NCBI GenBank assembly: GCA_902600395.1
Contig: CACKJL010000017.1
Coordinates: forward strand, 1 to 18,311
From: an uncultured Prochlorococcus sp.
GTDB taxonomy: Bacteria > Cyanobacteriota > Cyanobacteriia > PCC-6307 > Cyanobiaceae
Direction: 5' to 3'
DNA length: 18,311 nt
Shown here in pieces: positions 11,607-16,486 of the stretch (position 1 is its first letter; every line of letters starts with the position of its first letter). A program made the translations under genes and the position numbers. Below the pieces are notes generated by a model, which saw only the letters and a program-made list of their open reading frames with translations, was not told where the DNA came from and searched no databases.

Positions 11607-11686
11607 AAAAAATACTATTGCCAGTAATAGTAACCACGGGGATTATTTATGGCTGTGGATTATTTTGGTTATTTTGGCATTACTAA
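11603..11686 (+). CDS. 27-aa membrane peptide coupled to the 52-aa gene
   Basis: The product MKKILLPVIVTTGIIYGCGL ends FWLFWHY. It is a single hydrophobic segment with a basic N-terminus and an aromatic end; the G-C-G might even be a lipobox-like cleavage site, though that is weak. The ATGA overlap with the previous gene supports translation. Confidence 0.5.
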   Translation: MKKILLPVIVTTGIIYGCGLFWLFWHY

Positions 11687-11699
11687 AGGAATAAATTGA

Positions 11700-11879
11700 A
11701 TGACTAATAAATGGAATGATAAATCTTGGCAAAAAGATTTCTTGAACATGAAGTCACATTCACATGCTGATGCAAAGCTATTAATGGGAGGTGTAAAAGG
11801 ATTGAAAGATGCTTGGCGTCTAGGTGTTCTACACGTTGAATACGAAAAACTAAAGAAAATACAAGATCAACAGCAATAA
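11700..11879 (+). CDS. 59-aa basic soluble protein
   Basis: AAAGGA lies upstream of the ATG. The product is MTNKWNDKSWQKDFLNMKSH, then SHADAKLLMGGVKGLKDAWR and a basic, helical C-terminus (LGVLHVEYEKLKKIQDQQQ). Amphipathic helices and no membrane span suggest a soluble partner of the two membrane peptides upstream in the same operon. I do not recognise the family. Confidence 0.6.
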   Translation: MTNKWNDKSWQKDFLNMKSHSHADAKLLMGGVKGLKDAWRLGVLHVEYEKLKKIQDQQQ

Positions 11880-12327
11880 GCTCTATAAAAAGAAGTAAAG
11901 AAATTATTTTTTACAAAAAATACCATTCGAACCTCATTCGAACTTTTCAAGTAAAACTTATCACTAAACAAATAAATTTCTTCAGCAAAACCCAGCTTGT
12001 ATCACTACTAGCTGGCTCAAAGAAAACATTATATTCTTTATAAAACAAACAAATAAAATGCTTACTAAGATATGATGTGGTCTGATGATTAAAGATTTAA
12101 TTAATCATGATTAAATCAATCTTAAGGATTCATGCAAAATATTCGAAACCGATTACTTTATCTATACGACAGTTCTGGTGATCGACTCGACCAAGGTTGA
12201 CCAATTAGATCTTCACTAACCAATGGTCTGCAACACCAAGGTAAATTAACTTTTCTAACCTTTACGGAAAGTAAGTTAAATGATCAGAAATTAAACTTTC
12301 GGGATTAATTCTGAACTATCTTAAAAA
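11880..12327. other. 450-bp intergenic region with palindromes and structured-looking sequence
   Basis: No gene over 25 codons is supported. A perfect inverted repeat (CCAGCT..AGCTGG) lies near 11990-12020. GATTTAAT..ATTAAATC (12094-12117) is an 8-bp palindrome with an 8-base loop. From 12160 to 12240 the base composition is richer in G and C, with GTTG-ACCA paired to TGGT-(CTG)-CAAC and the octamer ACCAAGGT occurring twice. A 22-codon frame at 12132 is possible. This could hold a small RNA. Confidence 0.4.
12132..12200 (+). CDS. Possible 22-aa peptide
   Basis: MQNIRNRLLYLYDSSGDRLD plus QG is preceded by AAGGATTC. It reads well but is short and lies inside sequence that also looks structured, so it may equally be part of a non-coding RNA. 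Confidence 0.2.
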   Translation: MQNIRNRLLYLYDSSGDRLDQG

Positions 12328-12414
12328 TTAAGTCGTTTGTAAAGCATGAAGAAGTGAGTAATCACTTTTACTTACAAAACTAATTTCTAAGAAAATTCTT
12401 AATCTGATTATCAA
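12328..12414 (-). CDS. Possible 28-aa TTG-start peptide
   Basis: AAAGGAG lies 7 bases before a TTG at 12414 on the minus strand, opening a 28-codon frame (IIRLRIFLEISFVSKSDYSL and onward). The same DNA forms a long imperfect hairpin (12336-12378), so this may instead be non-coding structure. Confidence 0.2.
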   Translation of the reverse strand: MIIRLRIFLEISFVSKSDYSLLHALQTT

Positions 12415-12441
12415 ATAGATCTCCTTTCTGTCGTCACCATT

Positions 12442-12471
12442 AAAAAAAGACCTGTAACAGGGTCTTTTTTT
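12442..12471. terminator. Strong bidirectional rho-independent terminator
   Basis: AAAAAAAGACCTGTAACAGG is followed by GTCTTTTTTT: a CCTG/CAGG stem, one bulged G, and flanking A-run/T-run pairs. It lies about 50 bases after the stop of the two-gene minus-strand unit 12841-12523, its most likely client. It would also stop plus-strand transcripts from the region before it. Confidence 0.8.
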
Positions 12472-12522
12472 ATGTCTTAAATTTTATTGATTTACTGTTA
12501 ATCCACAAATAACTAAATATTT

Positions 12523-12654
12523 TTATCTCACTCTTTCACGATCAGTTAATGCTTTTTCAAAAGTAGAAAAGAAAGTACAAATGCTATTCAATGCAACCAA
12601 CAAAAGAACTACTGATCTTCCATGTTGATTTAATTGAAGTGTTCTTTGAGTCAT
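12523..12654 (-). CDS. 43-aa membrane-associated microprotein
   Basis: ATG (12654) starts 4 bases after the stop of the preceding gene. A polar N-terminus (MTQRTLQLNQHGRS) precedes a hydrophobic stretch VVLLLVALNSICTFFSTF and a charged tail EKALTDRERVR. There is one membrane helix, with a positive end on each side. It is probably translated together with the 60-aa gene upstream and ends before a strong terminator. Family unknown. Confidence 0.6.
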   Translation of the reverse strand: MTQRTLQLNQHGRSVVLLLVALNSICTFFSTFEKALTDRERVR

Positions 12655-12658
12655 ACTC

Positions 12659-12841
12659 TTAATAATCTTCGTTGTAATCGGATGGACTACCAGTTAGAGA
12701 ACAAACAACTGATTCCTCTTTTCTCATTTCTTTTATTTCCATTATTGGTCTGCCCATTTTCTTAAGAACATTTATATCTTCTTTAGTCTGACAGCGAGCA
12801 ATTATGTTTCCTTTTTGATCAAAGCAACTGTAGTAAGTCAT
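12659..12841 (-). CDS. Conserved picocyanobacterial 60-aa protein of unknown function
   Basis: The product has MTYYSCFDQKGNIIARCQTK, then EDINVLKKMGRPIMEIKEMR and a C-terminal part with SVVCSLTGSPSDYNEDY. It is soluble, mixed alpha/beta, with three Cys. The C-x-x-Q/K...G-R/K-P-I-x-E pattern and the VCSLTGSPS end are familiar from small hypothetical proteins of marine cyanobacteria. The leader (12858-12913) has a relative at 16804. It forms a unit with the 43-aa gene downstream. Confidence 0.7.
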   Translation of the reverse strand: MTYYSCFDQKGNIIARCQTKEDINVLKKMGRPIMEIKEMRKEESVVCSLTGSPSDYNEDY

Positions 12842-12857
12842 TTTATTAAATGCAATT

Positions 12858-12913
12858 TAAAGTTTATGGTTGATTTCAGTTTTAGCAACGCAACCGACTC
12901 ATGACAACCATGT
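12858..12913 (-). repeat. Leader segment with a second copy at 16804-16859
   Basis: On the minus strand the block from ACATGGTTGTCATGAG to AACCATAAA matches the plus strand at 16804 from ACATGGTTGCCATGAG to AACCATAAA, without gaps, at roughly 39 of 51 bases. Here it is the upstream region of the 60-aa gene and contains a short frame MVVMSRLRC; in the other copy the frame is 15 codons (MVAMRQLKGYNRSQP). Confidence 0.5.
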
Positions 12914-12941
12914 TTTTAATCTAAGTCAGCAATAGATTTAA

Positions 12942-13040
12942 ATGGCTAAAAAAACATACCTCTTTCCGTACCAATATGTTCATCAAACCGCACACATTAG
13001 ATACGCAGTGTTTTGTTCAAATCAATTAGAACATATATAG
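12942..13040 (+). CDS. 32-aa peptide with a relic relative at 4710
   Basis: ATG (12942) to TAG gives MAKKTYLFPYQYVHQTAHIR, then YAVFCSNQLEHI. It is soluble and aromatic. Similarity to the frame at 4746-4815 holds in the same frame without gaps (P-Y-x-x-V-x-x-T-A-H-I, S-N-x-L-E-H), though the exact conserved DNA between them could also reflect a regulatory block. It precedes the 45-aa gene at 13070 by 29 bases, probably in one transcript. Confidence 0.45.
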   Translation: MAKKTYLFPYQYVHQTAHIRYAVFCSNQLEHI

Positions 13041-13069
13041 GATTTTGAAAAATTTACGAAGGAGAATTT

Positions 13070-13207
13070 ATGAGTGGAGATTTTGAGACTCTTGAAATTA
13101 ATCAACCAAAAATTACATATCTAAAACCAGAAGACAATACAGAATGGTTAGACAAATTAATAAATAATATTGAGGACATGAAGAACAAAATATCAAAAGA
13201 TTCTTAG
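13070..13207 (+). CDS. 45-aa member of the N-T-x-W-L-D microprotein family
   Basis: GAAGGAG lies 5 bases before ATG. After MSGDFETLEINQPKITYLKP comes EDNTEWLDKLINNIEDMKN and the end KISKDS. The second half aligns to the products at 6836 (NNTEWLDELINKIESMKNK) and 7752 (NNTLWLDKLINQL), so the helix is the conserved part and the N-terminal half varies. It is soluble and acidic. Function unknown. Confidence 0.65.
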   Translation: MSGDFETLEINQPKITYLKPEDNTEWLDKLINNIEDMKNKISKDS

Positions 13208-13313
13208 AAATTTAAGAAAATAAACTTTTTTATTAGATCTTTAGTTTGCATGAGAAGCAATTCAAAAAAGAATTTAAATTTTGTATTTAAGGTAACCGCT
13301 TTTTTGTGAGCAT

Positions 13314-13343
13314 TATTCAGAATAGGGGTCCGACTATTTTTTT
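13314..13343 (+). repeat. Hairpin/T-run element abutting the 47-aa gene
   Basis: TCAGAATAGGGGTCCGACTA with a following T-run ends at ATG 13344. ATAG/CTAT gives a 4-bp stem. It shares the layout and some bases of the dispersed repeat but is too divergent to be sure of common origin. Confidence 0.35.
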
Positions 13344-13487
13344 ATGCCAAAAAATTTAGATGAAAATTCTTATGAAAAAAGAATTGAAAATATAGAAAAA
13401 GGAAAATCTTATTTAAAAAGCAATGGATTTTTTAAATCAAAATCTAATCTATTCGAAGACATACAAAAATTTATCTATAAAAGGTAA
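13344..13487 (+). CDS. 47-aa basic soluble protein
   Basis: The product MPKNLDENSYEKRIENIEKG continues with KSYLKSNGFFKSKSNLFEDI and ends QKFIYKR. It is lysine-rich and helical, with no membrane segment. The ATG follows a T-run without a Shine-Dalgarno, as at 977, 4065 and 13982. The family is not recognised. Confidence 0.5.
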   Translation: MPKNLDENSYEKRIENIEKGKSYLKSNGFFKSKSNLFEDIQKFIYKR

Positions 13488-13530
13488 TTTTAAAAAAATT
13501 TTTTACTTTTGATTAATTAAATCTCTCCAA

Positions 13531-13599
13531 ATGAAAAGTGAGCGCGACTAGCCATAACTAGGATCTCAAGGAATCGTAATTTTCTATCCAAACTTTTAG
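13531..13599 (+). pseudogene. Fragment of a decayed EVE-associated unit (third copy)
   Basis: ATGAAAAGTGAGC followed by ACTAGGATCTCAAGGA and a TATCCAAACTTTTAG end matches 14709-14790, where the same frame reads MKSEP then LGSQGLIIFYPNF. Here stops interrupt it (MKSERD, stop, LGSQGIVIFYPNF, stop). The internal joint between MKSE and LGSQG is the same in both copies, so they descend from an already rearranged sequence. Confidence 0.45.
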
Positions 13600-13601
13600 C
13601 T

Positions 13602-13641
13602 GATTGAAAGTTATCTAAAATAAAAGTAAATTTACTCCTTT
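13602..13641 (+). repeat. Degenerate copy of the dispersed repeat
   Basis: GATTGAAAGTTATCTAAAAT and the following AAAAG..TTTACTCCTTTC align with GATTGACAGTCGATCTAAAA and AAGGGGCATTAGCTCCTTTTTT at 13938. It lies directly after the EVE-associated fragment and at the 3' end of the lipoprotein gene. Confidence 0.5.
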
Positions 13642-13854
13642 CTAATGGTTATGTTTGTGCATACTGCACGGCATCCATTTATCTCCCATTTGATGGGCTC
13701 CTTCACACCCAAACTTGTAAGCTTCTTTTTCAGCCTGTTCCTGTGTATCAAATAGCATTGGCATTTTCATTTCTTTTTCAACAGGTTTGTTAGAACAACT
13801 TAATGAAAGAATTGACATAAAAAGAAAAGGAATAAAAGAAATAAAGTGTTTCAA
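13642..13854 (-). CDS. DUF3721-type small lipoprotein
   Basis: The 70-residue product begins MKHFISFIPFLFMSILSLSC: a signal peptide ending in a lipobox (L-S-L-S-C, acylated Cys about residue 20). The mature part has the DUF3721 pattern PMLFDTQEQAEKEAYKFGC, then EGAHQMGDKWMPCSMHKHNH. The F-G-C..G-A-H-x-M-G-D-x-W-M-P-C box with Cys and His suggests metal binding, and the His-rich end supports that, but the role is unknown. The family is common in marine picocyanobacteria. It would be anchored to the membrane on the periplasmic side. Confidence 0.8.
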   Translation of the reverse strand: MKHFISFIPFLFMSILSLSCSNKPVEKEMKMPMLFDTQEQAEKEAYKFGCEGAHQMGDKWMPCSMHKHNH

Positions 13855-13937
13855 AATTAATTAATAAATCAATGAAGTTTAGTATTAAATATCTTTGGAA
13901 ATATTTTAAAAGCTAATTTATTAACATCTTTAATATT

Positions 13938-13981
13938 GATTGACAGTCGATCTAAAATAAGGGGCATTAGCTCCTTTTTTA
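13938..13981 (+). repeat. Dispersed repeat, best-preserved copy, before NTF2-like gene 2
   Basis: GATTGACAGTCGATCTAAAA, TAAGGGGCATTAGCTCC, then six T and AATG. AAGGGG/CTCCTT form a 6-bp stem (one G-T) with a CATTAG loop. TAAAAT (13953-13958) could be a -10 box, which would make the hairpin the whole leader. No plus-strand gene lies upstream for it to terminate. Confidence 0.7.
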
Positions 13982-14365
13982 ATGTCAAATACTAAAGCCA
14001 TAGAAGATTTAATTAATGGTTATGCAACCAGTGAAGATTCTTCTTTTCTAATACCAAACGTAACTGAGGATTTTTTAGCTGTAAGACCAAGTGGAAATCC
14101 AATATCTGCTAAGGGATTAGTGGGAATGTTTGATAGTAAAGACTTAGTTGCAGAATCATCAGAACTAATCAAAACCCACAAAATTGAAATTTACGGTGAG
14201 ATAGCTTACGCAGTTTTTACTTTAAATGAAATCTTCAGCTATAAAGGAAATAAAAATAAAGATCTTTCAACTTATACTTGCATTTTTAAAAATGAAAATG
14301 GTACTTGGAAGTATTCTTGGATGCAAAGATCTCAAGGCACTACTGATATGACCACATGGGAATAA
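13982..14365 (+). CDS. NTF2-like (SnoaL-type) small protein, copy 2
   Basis: The 127-residue product parallels the one at 977-1363: DFLAVRPSGNPISAKGLVGM near residues 30-49, IKTHKIEIYGEIAYAVFTLN near 61-80, FSYKGNKNKDL and the end WMQRSQGTTDMTTWE. Both copies have the same length and start directly behind a hairpin/T-run element. The fold is inferred from family look; no ligand is known. The next gene starts at the base after the stop codon. Confidence 0.7.
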   Translation: MSNTKAIEDLINGYATSEDSSFLIPNVTEDFLAVRPSGNPISAKGLVGMFDSKDLVAESSELIKTHKIEIYGEIAYAVFTLNEIFSYKGNKNKDLSTYTCIFKNENGTWKYSWMQRSQGTTDMTTWE

Positions 14366-14515
14366 ATGAAACGATTACTACTCCCACCACTGTTCAAACT
14401 ATTCAACAAAAGCACCTTCTTTTCATCACTAAATCAAAATACCTGCCCTGTCTTGGATGCTGAAGAGATAAAAAAGCAAGAACAAAATGAAGCTATTAAA
14501 AAGTTATATCCATAA
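14366..14515 (+). CDS. 49-aa protein with a secretion-like N-terminus
   Basis: ATG follows the stop of the NTF2-like gene with no gap (TAAATG). The N-terminus MKRLLLPPLFKLFNKSTFFS is basic then hydrophobic but contains several Lys and Pro, so export is uncertain. The rest (TCPVLDAEEIKKQEQNEAIK) is polar. The start resembles the stub at 10706. It is probably translated with the NTF2-like gene. Confidence 0.5.
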   Translation: MKRLLLPPLFKLFNKSTFFSSLNQNTCPVLDAEEIKKQEQNEAIKKLYP

Positions 14516-14565
14516 AATTTAAACAGAAATATCTTAGGTCATATAAAAAGCTGTAGAACGATCAT

Positions 14566-14790
14566 ATGTACCCCATACCACCCATCACTTTCCTAAATAG
14601 GAACTTTGATGGATAATAAATTTATACCAAAAAGTTTGGATAACACGTCCTCCAGGCTAAAAAATTCGCTGAGATCCCTTGATATGACTGAAGAAAAGTT
14701 TTGGCTAATGAAAAGTGAGCCAGTCTGTCTATCACTAGGATCTCAAGGATTAATTATTTTTTACCCAAACTTTACCCAAACTTTTTTATT
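14566..14790 (+). pseudogene. EVE-domain gene relic with duplicated upstream region
   Basis: From 14587 to 14712 the DNA matches 17500-17626 closely (CTTTCCTAAATAG, GATAATAAATTTATAC, GATATGACTGAA, AAAGTTTTGGCTAATGAA). ATG at 14684 opens MTEEKFWLMKSEP, the N-terminal signature of EVE-domain proteins (modified-base readers related to YTH and ASCH folds), but the EVE core is missing. Instead the frame continues LGSQGLIIFYPNF, as in the fragment at 13531. The 5' part encodes TFLNRNFDG, stop, as in the peptide at 17476. The 65-codon frame from 14606 is thus a patchwork, unlikely to be a working gene. Confidence 0.5.
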
Positions 14791-14831
14791 GATTCAGAGT
14801 TGATCTAATGCAGAGGGGGAATCTTTTTTTA
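14791..14831 (+). repeat. Degenerate dispersed repeat after the EVE relic
   Basis: GATTCAGAGTTGATCTAATG, a G-rich stretch and a T-run follow the relic, as the copy at 13602 follows the fragment at 13531. The pairing suggests that relic and repeat once formed one unit. The minus-strand gene at 14846 ends 15 bases away. Confidence 0.45.
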
Positions 14832-14845
14832 ACTTTTTCTTCCCG

Positions 14846-15064
14846 TTATTCTGCTTCTTCCTTAACTTCAATTGTGTTTACCTCTTCCAATTTTACTTCC
14901 TCTTCTTTTACTTCAACCTTTTTTAACTTTGGCTCTTCCGTTTTAACTTCAACTACTTTTGATGCTATAGATTCAAACTTTCCCTTAATAAAATTTACTA
15001 TGAAGATTAATATTGGAACATGGGCTAGTCCACCCATTATCACTTTAGTTTCCGAATAATACAT
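14846..15064 (-). CDS. 72-aa membrane-anchored protein with a Lys/Glu-rich tail
   Basis: ATG (15064) to TAA. A short N-terminus is followed by a membrane helix (IMGGLAHVPILIFIVNFIKG, about residues 9-28), then an extended tail made of V-E-V-K-x-E-E repeats (VVEVKTEEPKLKKVEVKEEE and onward). The tail is strongly charged and low in complexity, like a membrane tether or spacer. The plus-strand frame 14808-15059, rich in Ser/Thr/Phe, is its shadow. The degenerate repeat at 14791 lies just past its stop. Confidence 0.65.
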   Translation of the reverse strand: MYYSETKVIMGGLAHVPILIFIVNFIKGKFESIASKVVEVKTEEPKLKKVEVKEEEVKLEEVNTIEVKEEAE

Positions 15065-15207
15065 TTGTAAGTTAAAGAGAACTGAAATATTTAAGCATAA
15101 ATTTAATTTTTAAATTGCTTTTATTAAGCCAATCAACATTAATAATCATTGTCTTGATTAGTAGATCAATAATCTTGCTATTAATTGAATAGAGACTTTT
15201 TTTTTAA
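15065..15207. other. Spacer before the two-peptide unit
   Basis: AT-rich. It ends with GAATAGAGAC and a nine-T run two bases before ATG 15208, another hairpin-less T-run/ATG junction. The promoter for the divergent membrane-tail gene should lie here. Confidence 0.3.
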
Positions 15208-15297
15208 ATGCCATTAGATGTATTTCTAATGAACATGTGTGTTGTAGTTATAGCCTTGCTTATCAGAAGAGAAATTCAACTTAAAAAAGAGAGATAA
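15208..15297 (+). CDS. 29-aa membrane peptide
   Basis: The product MPLDVFLMNMCVVVIALLIR ends REIQLKKER: one helix with a basic C-terminus. The ATG follows a T-run. The next gene starts 3 bases after the stop, so the two form a unit. Function unknown. Confidence 0.5.
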   Translation: MPLDVFLMNMCVVVIALLIRREIQLKKER

Positions 15298-15300
15298 ATT

Positions 15301-15420
15301 ATGAAGACACAAATTTTCAAAGAGCATTACATTCCAAATGTCCATGCTATTACTCTTTTACTGATGCTGCTTCTATGTCTTTGGTTACCTTTAGCCCTCA
15401 GATTCTTATTAATTATTTAG
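15301..15420 (+). CDS. 39-aa membrane peptide
   Basis: A polar N-terminus (MKTQIFKEHYIPNVHA) precedes a leucine-rich helix (ITLLLMLLLCLWLPLALRFL) and a short LII end. It is a single-span peptide translated after the 29-aa gene. I do not recognise the family. Confidence 0.5.
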   Translation: MKTQIFKEHYIPNVHAITLLLMLLLCLWLPLALRFLLII

Positions 15421-15649
15421 TCGAACAAATTAGTTAATATTATTACCAATAAACTCAGCCATATCAAAATTTTATCCAAACTTTTACAGACTAAATAACT
15501 AACCGAGATTGAATTCGGTTGTAAATAAGGAAACACTTAAATATTAAACTCTGTGATAAATAGTCTTAAATGACAAAGACGCAAAACATGAGAGCGAAGT
15601 TCAGCAGCAAGCTAAGTGTCTTGGAAGTAATCTTCATTAATTAAAAAGG
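15421..15649. other. Intergenic region; possible 24-codon frame
   Basis: A frame at 15570-15644 (MTKTQNMRAKFSSKLSVLEV and four more residues) is open but has no ribosome site. ACACTTA near 15530 and TAAGTGT near 15614 are complementary. TTATCCAAACTTTTACAGAC at 15471 resembles the tail of the EVE-associated fragments. Confidence 0.3.
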
Positions 15650-15766
15650 TTTTTGTACTCGTGTGTAGGAGTGCGGGGTTAACCTTGAAACCGCTAGGCT
15701 CAAGTCCTTACAAAAAGGACAAGTCCTTAGACCACTTATACCTAAGAAACACACTCATCACAAGTA
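15650..15766. ncRNA. Candidate structured RNA element
   Basis: TTTTTGTA (15650-15657) pairs with TACAAAAA (15709-15716), enclosing ACTC/GAGT and GCGG/CCGC hairpins. Downstream, AAGGAC (15715-15720) can pair either with the preceding GTCCTT (15704-15709) or with the following GTCCTT (15723-15728), a choice typical of a switch, and CTTAG/CTAAG closes another hairpin. The stretch is richer in G and C than its surroundings and carries no convincing frame. The direction is unknown. Confidence 0.4.
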
Positions 15767-15776
15767 AAAATAACTT

Positions 15777-15813
15777 GATTGACAGTCGATCTAACCTCGA
15801 CCCTACTTTTTTA
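15777..15813 (+). repeat. Dispersed repeat, copy at the left edge of the second 40-aa gene cassette
   Basis: GATTGACAGTCGATCTAACC is followed by a shortened, unpaired middle and a T-run that runs into TTAGATAAAGTACC, the exact start of similarity with the cassette at 11211. The repeat therefore sits on the cassette boundary. Confidence 0.65.
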
Positions 15814-15880
15814 GATAAAGTACCTATATTTTCTTTTTGATTTAAAAGTTATTATTTTTGCAAATAACGGGATTAAAAAA

Positions 15881-16003
15881 ATGATGAAACTTGCGATCAT
15901 TTTCTTACCAATTGTCTTTGCACTTATATGGGCTCTGTTTATTGGGTTAAGAATAAATAGAGTAGAAACTAGAGATGGAAAGAGAAAATTAGTTAATTAT
16001 TAA
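15881..16003 (+). CDS. 40-aa single-pass membrane peptide, copy 2
   Basis: The product MMKLAIIFLPIVFALIWALF, then IGLRINRVETRDGKRKLVNY, differs from copy 1 at 11281 only by I/V, L/V, A/L and K/R type changes. Many DNA differences are silent, so both copies seem to be under selection to keep the protein. The charged tail V-E-T-R-D-G-K-R-K-L is unchanged. About 70 upstream bases are shared as well. Confidence 0.7.
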   Translation: MMKLAIIFLPIVFALIWALFIGLRINRVETRDGKRKLVNY

Positions 16004-16040
16004 AGGATTTTCCTCAGATAACAATCTTATTTTTATCTAG

Positions 16041-16175
16041 TTATTCAAAATCTTCTCCGGTTTGACTTTCACCTTCCCTTTTCCAATAGTCCTCATATTT
16101 TAAATTTCTTTTTTGATAATCTAATGCGTTCATGTTCTTATCGAGTATGGCAAAAGGAGAATTAGTAAATTTCAT
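16041..16175 (-). CDS. 44-aa E-D-Y-W-K-R-E family microprotein
   Basis: AGAGGTG lies about 12 bases before ATG (16175). The product MKFTNSPFAILDKNMNALDY, then QKRNLKYEDYWKREGE and an acidic end, shares Y/F-E-D-Y-W-K-R-E and a preceding R-N-L with the 60-aa protein at 16487. It is soluble and helical. It is downstream of the second DUF4278-like gene on the same strand and may be part of its transcript. Function unknown. Confidence 0.6.
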   Translation of the reverse strand: MKFTNSPFAILDKNMNALDYQKRNLKYEDYWKREGESQTGEDFE

Positions 16176-16233
16176 GGCATAACACCTCTAAAAAAAATAG
16201 TTTATTGAATATCTAATAGATATGAGATTTTAT

Positions 16234-16335
16234 TTATCTCAAGTAACTAGATCCTCTATAAGTAAGCTTTATTGTTTTCTCTTCTTGGCTCTTGCAATAT
16301 ACGAAAGATTTGCCGTTAAAATACATGTTTACCAT
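16234..16335 (-). CDS. DUF4278-like 33-aa peptide, copy 2
   Basis: ATG (16335) to TAA: MVNMYFNGKSFVYCKSQEEK, then TIKLTYRGSSYLR. The N-terminal 14 residues are identical to copy 1 while their codons differ at six third positions, and the L-T-Y-R-G-S-x-Y box is kept. AGGAG lies 8 bases before the start. The plus-strand 74-codon frame over this region is an artefact of conserved leader plus antisense coding sequence. The function of the DUF4278-like motif is unknown. Confidence 0.75.
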   Translation of the reverse strand: MVNMYFNGKSFVYCKSQEEKTIKLTYRGSSYLR

Positions 16336-16433
16336 GATGCAGCTCCTTGTCTTGATCAAGTCCCCGTCCTATGGCTTGATTCGTACTGCGGTCTATCTAA
16401 TAGTAGATCGGACGATTTGGTAGCATTTACTAC
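16336..16433 (-). ncRNA. Conserved structured 5' leader, copy 2 (candidate cis-regulatory RNA)
   Basis: It has the same length as copy 1, with no insertion or deletion from promoter to start codon. Hairpin GTAGT-AAAT-GCTAC keeps pairing through a T-G pair. The 6-bp stem is ATCAAG/CTTGAT (copy 1 CTCAAG/CTTGAG), a two-sided change. CGTCC (16410-16414) and GGACG (16365-16369) are unchanged and can form the pseudoknot. The changes fall largely in loops or as compensating pairs, which supports an RNA fold. Confidence 0.6.
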
Positions 16434-16439
16434 ACTTTA

Positions 16440-16468
16440 TTTATAGAGTATTTATACTCAGTTGTCAA
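16440..16468 (-). promoter_or_regulatory. Consensus sigma-70 promoter, copy 2
   Basis: On the minus strand TTGACA (16463-16468), 17 bases, TATAAA (16440-16445). Distance to the start codon is identical to copy 1. The spacer keeps GTATAAATACT, itself a palindrome that could bind a regulator. Confidence 0.75.
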
Positions 16469-16486
16469 CCCTTAAGATTAAAATTC

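Noticed and set aside
14808..15059. 83-codon plus-strand frame rich in Ser, Thr and Phe
   Set aside because: Mirror image of the Lys/Glu-repeat tail of the minus-strand gene at 14846.
15650..15716. tRNA-like reading of the element (8-bp end stem and GGCTCAAGTCC)
   Set aside because: No anticodon arm of proper size and the supposed T stem does not pair; it does not make a cloverleaf.
16222..16446. 74-codon plus-strand frame with H-V-Y-H-D-A-A-P
   Set aside because: Antisense to the DUF4278-like gene and its leader. The same frame in copy 1 has a stop, while promoter, Shine-Dalgarno and third-position silent changes support the minus strand. It looks conserved only because the DNA is.
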